Positions 23,001 through 32,800 of a stretch of DNA of 64,000 bases are shown here, in pieces; within the stretch, counting starts at the first letter, position 1; each line of letters opens with the position of its first letter. The translations under genes and the position numbers were made by a program. The stretch is from assembly GCA_026119855.1 (NCBI GenBank), contig JAOWBW010000765.1, forward strand, positions 372,001 through 436,000. Direction: 5' to 3'. Source of the DNA: Campanula takesimana (Eukaryota > Streptophyta > Magnoliopsida > Asterales > Campanulaceae). The notes below the pieces were generated by a model. It was not told the DNA's origin, made no database searches, and saw nothing but the letters and a program-made list of their open reading frames with translations.

Positions 23001-26000
23001 GGTACAAATTTTTTCTGAGATGATGTCATCGAGGCCTTCTATTTTTTCCAAAACAGGTTTCAGAGTATGCCTCCATGGAATGTCAAGTATTCGAGCCTTG
23101 AAGTTGTCAAAATTTCTGTAAATTGGCTCTTTTGTATTTTTTAATTTGTTTTTAAGAGTTTCTATCTCTTGTTTCAACTTTCGATTTTCCAACTGTAATG
23201 GTGTTTCATGTATTGTTTGAATTTCCTTTCCCTGTTTAGAAAGATTATGTTGTAAATTTGAAATGATTCCTTCTTGTTTTTGGATAATCTGTTCGGGGCT
23301 TTCTTTTGTTATTTGAGAAAATGTTTTAACTTCTTCGGGTTCAATAAAGAAGTTATCAAGCCCGAAATATCCTCTTGCCATGCTTATGGCTTCGGAAAAA
23401 CTGTAACACCCTTTATAGAGGGGATCTATGCATTGTATGTGTTTTACCACTGTGTCCCATTTGTTAAAGACTCCAATTTTGGTGCCTCTAAAAATAATGT
23501 AATGTGAAAATCGTTTTGGTGTAACTGTATTCTCGGACGCTTTTCGAGTCATTTCGAGAAAATAAAATCCAAGGGAATTTAAAATTTGAACCTTTTTTGT
23601 TGATTCATTGGGGAATGTATGTATATGCCAGAGGTTATCAAGAAGGCATTGTTGTTTGTCTGTTAAACCAGTCCCAAAGACGGGCCTGAATTTTTGTTTA
23701 TCCTCGGTGCAAACAGGTAAAATGTTTGGGCCGAATGTAATTGTTTGTTGTTGGGCTTTTGGTTGAGCCCTATTTGTAACAAAATGTTTATCGGACAATT
23801 TTGGTATACGGCTTGGCCCAGCCTGTGAGAATGCTTGTGACTGACTATTGGGAGATGTTAACTGCAACTGTGCCATGTTGTCACTACTGCTATCACTGTC
23901 AGATGTATCCATGGATGTATTCTTTGTCTTTTTGGGATGTACCACTCTTCTAAATCCTTTGTCTTTCTCCATGAAATAACCTGTTCAAATTTCTAGATAA
24001 AAGGTCAGCAATAGTATTATTTTTTCCTTTAATGTGTTCAAAATTAATACTATATCCGCTTCCTTGTATTATGTTTTGTAAATTAATCCATCTAGTCCTG
24101 TTGACTTTTTTACTTTGATCATTTTTTATAAATTTAACTATTGCCTCACAATCTGTTCTAATTGTAAATTCTTTATTTAAGAAAATCTTAAATTTTTCTA
24201 AGGCATTTATCAAGGCTTGTATTTCATAATCTAAGCTAGTCCAATTTAATCTTGTTTTATTAAAGTTTCCGCTAGAGTATGCGCAAACTTTTTCGCTATT
24301 TTTAGGTGAATATTTATTTGGTTTACAAAGAAGAACGGCTCCCCATCCTTCTTTACACCCATCTGTTTCTATTATTATGTAATCAGTGACTAGGGGTAAT
24401 TCTAAAGGTTTAATCTTTTTAACTACCTCTTTAATTTCTTTTACTAAATTCATATCTTCTTTGTTAAAATGTCTTTGTCCATTTTTTGTGGTTTTACTAT
24501 ATAACGGTCCTACTAATTTTGATAAATTAGGAATAAATTTTCTAGCATAATTGACTAAACCTAAGAAGGCTTGTATTTGTTTTAAATTTTCTAATTTTTC
24601 TGGGAATTCTATAATTTTTGTAGCAATATGGGGTTGTAATTCTATTTTCCCATTCCCTATTTCTAATCCTAAAAAGGATATCTTTCTTTTAAAGAGTTCC
24701 ATTTTCTTTTTTGATACTACTATCCCATGATTTTTAATTTCGCTAAACACTTGTTTTAAATGATTTTCGTGTTCTTTAACTGTTTCACTGGCTACTAAAA
24801 TGTCATCTATGTATACCATGCAAAATTCATATTTTAAGAATATGTTATCCATAAATCTTTGAAAAATTGAAGGGCCATTTTTTAAACCAAAACTTAACAC
24901 GTTCCATTCGAACTGTCCTTCAGAACATGTGAAGGCTGTCCATGGTTTAAATTCCTCTGATAATTTGAGTTGATTGTATCCTGATTTTAAATCAAATTTT
25001 GAAAATACCTTTTTCTTTTGTATTAAATTTATTAATGAATCTTTATTAGGTATATTGTATCCGTCATCTTCTGTATTGTCATTTAGCCTTTTATAGTTAT
25101 AGACTATCCTAGCTTTTCCCCTTTTTATTTCGCTATGATTTCTAACTATAAATGCTGCTGATCTATGTGGACTTTCTGATTTTCTAATTAATTTTTGTTT
25201 TATCATTTCAAGTATTTGGTTTTTGAATTCCTCTTTATCTAGAGGACTATATTCAATGTTTGCTGTTCTTATAGTTATATCAGGGTTTTTTATTTTAAAC
25301 TTGCATATATATGTAACTTTCGAGTTCATAATGTCTTCTCCTATTAGTCCTATTTTTTCTAAGTGTAAAATGATAGGATGGTTATTACTTTTTGTTATAT
25401 CTAAGCCTTTTTCTAACTCATGTGTTAGCATATTTGTAAAGAGTTTCAATGTTTCATTTTCTATGTTTATATTTGTTTTAGGGTGATTTTGGCGTAAAAA
25501 TTCTAAGTGGCCAAGTCCACCACGCTTCTGTGCTAACTCTGATGTTTGTGTATATCGAAGGGTTGGTATACTATAAATGTGTTTGCTTAAGGTGATATAA
25601 TTTTTTGTAATAGTAATTGCACCCTGTAATCCTAATATAAAATTAAGGCCTAATATAAAATCTTTTGATTTTACATATTCAGGACTAATGTTTACCTGGG
25701 GTATATCATATTTTAGACTGTAATTTCCTGAGAAATCTATAAATTGTATCCCTATTGGATCTATATAATGTGTGATTGTCATTAATCTATCTTCTATAGT
25801 TCTTGTGACTAATTTATAGGGTAATTCTTTTTTAAACTGTGTTGGTACCATACTATGTGATATTACACTTTTAGTTGCTCCTGTATCTAATAATGCTGTA
25901 AGATCTAAGTATTTTTGGTTATCTAACCATAGTTTACATTGTAGATTAATCATATTTGTAATATTTTTTGTTTGGATTAACGTATGTTCTATAGACATAT

Positions 26001-29000
26001 TAGTTAAATCTTCTTGTATTAAAGGTTCTCCTATCTTTTGTTTATTTTTGTACACTGTGTTTTCTATTCGTGAGACCCTATCCTCAATATTCTGGATTTT
26101 TAAGTTATGTAATTCATTTGTAATTTCGTGTTTATTCATTTTTTCTATAACTAGGTTTATGTTTACTTCTTCTGAGGAATTGTTTTCTGTAGTCATACTT
26201 TGATTATATAATGTATTTAGACATAAATAACAGATTTCTTTAAAGCATATGTTACATTGTGATCTTTTCTCTATACTAGGAAAATATCCACAATTAAAAC
26301 ATTTAATGTAATTGTTTCCTCATCTATTTATCCAGTTATGTTTACATTCTTCTTCTTTATTCATATATGTGTATGTTACTTTAGTGAGTTGACTATCCTC
26401 GTCATCACTATAAATGCTGTAGACTGATTCATTATCTGAATTTGTCATTTCTAAAGGTTCTATTTTGTATTCGCCTAGTTGTTCTACTAAGTTACTTCTT
26501 TCTGTATTTTTGTTTTTATTTGGGCATTTATTTGCTAAATGTTTTTCGTCGCCGCAAATAAAGCATTTACATTTTCTAGTCTGTGGTCTTTTAACATACT
26601 TATTACCTGTGTAAGGTTTATATTCTTTTTTATGTGTAGTACTTTTTCTTATGAATTTTCTTGTTGGTTTATTATAATGACCGTAAGCCTGTGGTGTATA
26701 TATAGCTGTTTTACAAAAGGCGTAAGCACTCTTTTTTAATTGTTCTTGTAGGGTTACTTCTTTGCATTTGTCTTCTAATATAGTAAATGTATACGTAATT
26801 CTAGGTCCTATTCCTAGATTCTTTTTATCACTAAATTGTTGTTTCCAGGATTCATGGATGTTTCGTCCTAAATCTCCGGGTAATTTAACAAAATATTTAT
26901 CACAAAGGTCATCGTCCATAGCTTGACCTGTTTGTGAGAGTAATCTAGTAAAGTCTAGTGTAAATTCATTTATGTATTTCATGTCTGCTATACTTAATTG
27001 TTCTAAGTTTCTAATAGCTGTATCTTGTATAAGAGTATTGTTTTTAGCTGGGTCTACTCCTAATATTAATGTTCTTATTTGACTTGTGAAATTATATGGA
27101 TTATCTCCTATGGCTTTTAATCTGTTTATTTCATCTGGGTCTTGGGCTTTTTTACTTTGCCAGATGCCTAAGGCCATTGGGCCTAATGTTGTTTCTAAAT
27201 ATGAAAACATGTCCATACTGTCTCTTTTATTTGTTTCCCATAGTCTTACTACTATTTGTTCCCATATTAATATTTCATCGCCCCATAATTGAGGTTTTTG
27301 TTTTTCTAGTAATAACATGCTACCACTGTAAAGGTTTCCTATTGGTAACCTATTTCCTTGACTAATGTATTTAGACTCTCCTATGTATTGTTGTATCGGC
27401 GGGGTCCATGTTTCTCTTCCTATTATATCTTCTGTTGATGTTCCTGGTTCTATTCATTCCATTTTAGTCCTTTTTCGTGTATTGATCATATCTTGATCCA
27501 TAAAAGCTTTTTCTTGTTTGTAAAAATCTGATATCATTGTTTTACCTTGTTGTATATTTTCTACCAATGGTAAATTGTATATTTCTTGTAATTTATTATA
27601 ACTGTCTTCATAGGTCCATCCTAATTCTGTAATGCATTCTATTATCATGTCATCTACTTCTTCTTGAATATTTAACTCAGTAAATTTTTTATTTATTATT
27701 TCATCAAATGTTTTGCTAGTTTCTTCTATTTTAAATCCTGTAGATGGTTCCATTTCTAAATAATCTATTATACTAAAGTCATTTTCTTCTTGTTCGAATT
27801 CATCGAATCCGAAAATAATTTCATTATCTTCATTATCTGTATCATAGATAGGTTTTGTATTTTCTTCATCTGTGTCGTATATAGGTTCTTCATTTTCTTC
27901 GATATTCATAAAATTGTATTCTGTTCCATCTTCATCTTCTTTTTTAGCCGTTTCTTTTTTAAAATTTAAAAACCTTAAGCTTTGTGATCCATTTAATCCT
28001 TCATATATGTAACTTTGTCTTGGAACTAATATTTCATTTTCCTGTTCTTTTAAGTCGTCTAACGACCATTCTAACCCTGCTAATTCTTCCGGGTCTATTT
28101 TAATCGGATCTATCATTTGTATTGATTTTGAAGCTATTGTATTTACTATTCCTTCAATGTTAACTTTGTATTTCATTCCACTTCCATAATTTTCATACCC
28201 TTTTGTTTGAAGAGCTATTTTAATGTTTTGTAGATCTTTAATGTCTTTTAGGATTCCTGGTGTACAATAAAATAGCGCTGTATTTTGGCTCAAGTCTATT
28301 TCCATTCCTGAAATAATCGCCTTTTTTAATTCCGTTTTCCATGATTTGTCTAATATTAGAGCTAATAATTTTGTCCCTAAATTTTTTCTTCCTAAAGCTT
28401 TAATGCCAATTACTACTAAACCTATGTGTGCGAAATGTTTTCCAGATTGTTTAATTTTTTGTATTGTTTCTGGTGAGAATAAATCTATTGTGATAGTTCT
28501 GTCAACTATTCTAAGGCTTTCTTCTCTACTACTGCGTATTAATGTTGTATTAGGTTTAATATTCCTGTTTGATACAGTATTCTAGGATTTAATATATCTA
28601 ATTGATGTTGATTATATAAATCTATACTAGGGTCTAACCCGTGCTATGCACGGGTATTTTATAAGAACAACTTTTCTATTATTTTATTTATAGCAATATG
28701 TTAATTTAAGCAAATGAAGAGTTAGATGGTAAATATATGACGTAAATATAATATGCTATATTAGCGAGTTTTCTATTATTTTATATAAAGCTATATGTTA
28801 ATTCAACCAAATAAATGGTTAGACGGCAAAATATATAACGTAAATATAATTTTTTAATGTCAATTTAAGCAACACTCTTTGCTTTGAGAAAATAAATACT
28901 AATGAAGAAATATGTAGATAAAATAAGGGGTAAGAATAATGAAATAAAATACATTTATAAAATTAATGAGTCGATAGAAAGAAAATGATTAAGCAAACAG

Positions 29001-29774
29001 TAGTATTGCTTGCATACTTAGTTAAAGACGTTAAATTATAGTATGCGAGATTCAAATTAAAATGCATAGAAATTATCAACTTTCTAATGCTTAAGTGTGA
29101 CATACTGAATACTTTAGTCTCATACAGATTGAGTTGGGAGAGTATGATTTGAATTGTGAGAGGTTTGTGATTTCTTTTTCTCTATGTAACTAAAATTAAA
29201 TTTATTTTAGGTATCTTTTGGATTCCTAAACTATCAATGCAATTCATTTGATGATTAATTGTTCATGAATGAAAACAAAATGTTGGAAGATGAAAAATTA
29301 CCAACTCAAAAGACTCTTTAATTAAATATTTTAAATAAAAATATTAATTATTTCATTAAGTGAGGTCCCTAGTACATTAACATATTTTAGACTCTTGAGT
29401 TGTCCTATTACAATGTTCTTTAGACTCTTGAGTAGAATAAATATTTCACAACTAATTTTTAATGCCAACTTTAGTTTAATTCATTTATCATTAAACTTGT
29501 ATTAATTTTCACCAATAAGTATTTAATGACTTTTTTATTCCTCATTAATCATGATCATTGTAACTTTATAATGCTAACTTTGAATTAAATTATATTTGTA
29601 TTATTAATTGATAGCTATTTATTGTTATGATATATACATTGAATGTATTTTAAACTTTTGAGTTGCCAAGACTCTTATTTAGTACTATATATAGTGTATG
29701 GTATCTATTAGAAGACACTCATAGAAGAATACATCAAATTAACTTGTATAGTAGAATAAAAATTTAACTAATAC

Positions 29775-29814
<40 letters not shown>

Positions 29815-32800
29815 TAACATATATAGTAACTATTATGGTAAATTACTACTATTAATAGTAAACATTAACATATATCATAACTATTATGATTAACTAATAC
29901 TATTAATAGTAGTGAACTTATATAATAACTATTATGATTAAGTACTATAAATAGTACTCCCTTTGTCCCGGTTTAAGGTTCTTAGTTTGACTTTGCACGT
30001 TTATTAAGAAATCAAGTGTAAAACAAAGAAAAATGAGTCAACAAAAGTAGAGAGGTGAGGATATAATTGTCTAAAAACACTATTCATAAAGCAAATGGGT
30101 GAGAAGTAAGTTAGGTAAGTAATAGTTTTTTTGTACTCAAATGAACTTTTTGAAGGCAAGATTTTCCAAGGGACTATTCATATTTTTCCATTTATGGAAT
30201 AAAGCAACTAAGAGCCTTAAATTGTGACAGACAAAAAAGGAAATGAAGAACCTTAAACTGGGACGGAGGGATTAATAGTTAATGTAAATACTATTATAAT
30301 TAGCTAATAATATTAATAGTAAAATTTAACATATATAATAATTATTATGGTTAACTAATACTATTAATAGTAATAGTTAAACTATATAATAACTATTATA
30401 GTTAATCTATACTATTAATAGTAATAGTTAACTTATATAGTAACTATTATGGTTAACTAATACTATTAATAGTAATAGTTAACAAATGTTTTTCATAAGA
30501 CTGACTCATATTATTTGCTAATAGTGAGCAAAATGGTAATAGTTACCTTATAGAGTACTACATTATTCCTCAAGTGAATGTACATTTGGGATTTAAGGTC
30601 ATTTTGAAGAAAAATAATAATATTAATAGAAAAATCATAAATATTCTTATTATTCAAATTTAAAATTTTAGTTTTGTAAAAATATAATTATTAAAAAAAA
30701 AAAGTTATGTGAAGGTAAATTTCAAAAGATCGTTCATTTTGAGAGAAAACAGAACATTCAATTTGAGACGAATAGAATAACTATTATGATTAACTAATAT
30801 GATTAATAATAATAATTAATTTGTATAGTAACTATTATAATTAATCAATACTATTAATAGTAATAATTAATATATATAGTAATTATTATAATTAACAATT
30901 ACTATTAATAGTAAAATTTAATATATATTGACTATTATGATTAACTAATACTATTAATAGTAATAGTTAACCTATATAATAACTATTATAGTTAACTAAT
31001 ACTATTAATAGTAATAGTTAACCTATATAGTAACTATTATGGTTAACTAATACTATAAATAGTAGTAATTCTTTTGCTTCTAATATTTGTCGAGGTTTCG
31101 AGTTTTCTAATAAGTAATTTATCTGTTGAAAATCTTGTTTTGTAGGTAAATTTTTATGAATGTCTCTTAATTCTACTAGAATCTGATTATTCAAATGTTT
31201 AATATAATCTAAGTTTTCAGTTATTTTAACTAAAGTTCGTTGGTTGGAGAGTGAGAGGTTTAAAAGTTCGATTATATCGAGGGGAGACGACTTAGAGGAA
31301 GCAATAATGAGAAAAAATTCTTATCCCTTAGCTTATTACTTAATCCTAAAATCCTTCATAAGATAGTCAAATAGCCCTTATAATTTTAAGCAGATAATTA
31401 AATGTAATTTGGAACGTGGCTTTGTTTCACCTTAAACCAACAACCCATTCGGATTGTCACCTTAACTGGAGTTTGAATTCCAAGGTTAAGAGTTTTAGGC
31501 ATGTAAGATGTTTCCAGCCTATATACCAAAATTACAAAACACAAATAAATGATAAACACATTAATTAATATATTATGACCAGTAAATTCCAGCCAATAAT
31601 CCCAAAAACAATAATCATAGCATAATTGATCCCTTTTCTTCACCTAAACGGGTTCTTGATCAATCGTGGACTTACTTCACACTGCCACCTCACAAGCCTG
31701 TTCTAGTCTTTTAGAATTAAGATCAACCATGCTCTGATACCATTTAGGGGGGTATAGGGCAGATTTTAAAGCCCTCCGTCCCCTCGAATTAGGACAAATT
31801 TTCATTTTGGGTGTCCCATTCTAATTAGGACAACCCAAAAATGGAAATGTTTTATTTAATGAGACCCACCTTCACACTCACAACAACTTTCCACTCATTA
31901 TTCTCTACCCCCACTTTCTCTCTCCTACTTCACTTTTCATACTCACAACACCTACTCAACTAACATTTTTCCTTAATTCCCGTGCCCAACCCAAAAATTC
32001 TAATTCGGGGGTGGGACGGAGGGAGTATATATCCCCTCCGTGCTATTGGAAAGGTTACATTTCTTTTTAGAAACTGTAATTAAGGGAAAATGTTATTAAA
32101 GTAGGTGTTGTGAAAAGTAGGTGTTGTGAGTATGAAAGAGATAGAAAGTGGGGTAGAATACCCTATCAAGCATGACCTGAAAAGTAAGTCGATCATTGTT
32201 GTTAGTATGGCACGTGAGTCTCAGTGTCTCACTACTAAAAAAGTAATTAAATTTTTCTTTTTTAGGTAAGTGAGATTTTCCAATGGGACACCCAAAATAG
32301 CAAAATGAGAACTTCCCAATAGAACGGAGAGTGTAAATACATATGTGTGTGTTTTCACCATTATGAAACATATTGTATTTACTTGTTTTGAATATGGTGC
32401 CAGTGTCTGGAAATTGCGATCCCAAGCTTGTGATGAAAGGGATAACGCACGGAGCTTGTGATTATTTGGTTAAACCTGTTCGACTTGAGGAGCTCAGGAA
32501 TATATGGCAACATGTTATCCGTAAAAAGAAGGTTGACCCAGAGTCTCAAACCAGTCGAGACAATTCAAACCAAGGCAGTGAAGGTGGTGGTCAAGACCCT
32601 GCCGATCAGAATGTGAAGGTCAACAGAAAGAGAAAGGATGAGGAAGAAAAAGGCGACGATAATGAGAATGAAAATGATGACCCGTCATCACAAAAGAAGC
32701 CTCGAGTTGTTTGGTCTATGGAGCTCCACAGAAAGTTTGTTGCTGCAGTTAACCAATTGGGCATTGATAGTGAGTTCCTTAGCAATTCTCATTTGACACT

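Larger units (their letters stand above)
18094..25384. repeat. Viral palindrome, two arms of about 3.6 kb tail to tail
   Basis: The sequence from 18094 to about 21780 is the reverse complement of about 21789 to 25384, with scattered substitutions and small indels. Both arms end at a short centre with CCCCCCTA flanked by GAGACCTCTAAAATAT and its inverse. The arms cover the 3' half of the viral polymerase frame, the transactivator-like ORF and the non-coding end. Transcription through the intron from the host promoter would yield a long fold-back RNA. Confidence 0.9.
28627..31065 (-). mobile_element. Helitron-like insertion, about 2.4 kb, AT-rich
   Basis: On the minus strand the element ends in a hairpin (CCCGTGCATAGCACGGG), a short spacer and CTAG, followed by a T at 28626. 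That is the Helitron 3' signature and A/T insertion site. The 5' end near 31065 is inferred from where viral sequence resumes; a clear TC start is not visible. The body has no Rep/helicase gene. It holds (TAA)n, a MITE and an array of about 54-bp units. It interrupts the viral frame between the N-terminal coiled coil and movement protein. Confidence 0.65.
21786..31745 (-). mobile_element. Endogenous caulimovirid, end-to-end copy in response regulator intron 2
   Basis: A pararetrovirus genome lies antisense to the host gene. In viral order there is a tRNA-Met-type primer-binding site, a leader, an N-terminal coiled-coil segment, a Helitron insertion, movement protein, coat protein with zinc knuckle, second Cys cluster, aspartic protease, RT, RNase H, an overlapping transactivator-like ORF and a non-coding end. 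The non-coding end reaches CCCCCCTAAA, which also sits directly before the primer-binding site at the other end. Excluding the 2.4-kb Helitron the viral DNA is about 7.5 kb, a normal caulimovirid genome length. The copy is disrupted by the Helitron, a frameshift in the movement protein region and in-frame stops at 27454 and 26320. The genus is unresolved. Confidence 0.85.

Noticed and set aside
22197..31745. Interpretation of the viral copy as an active, replication-competent virus
   Set aside because: The copy has a Helitron in the coding frame, a frameshift in the movement protein region and two in-frame stops; it is a disrupted fossil.
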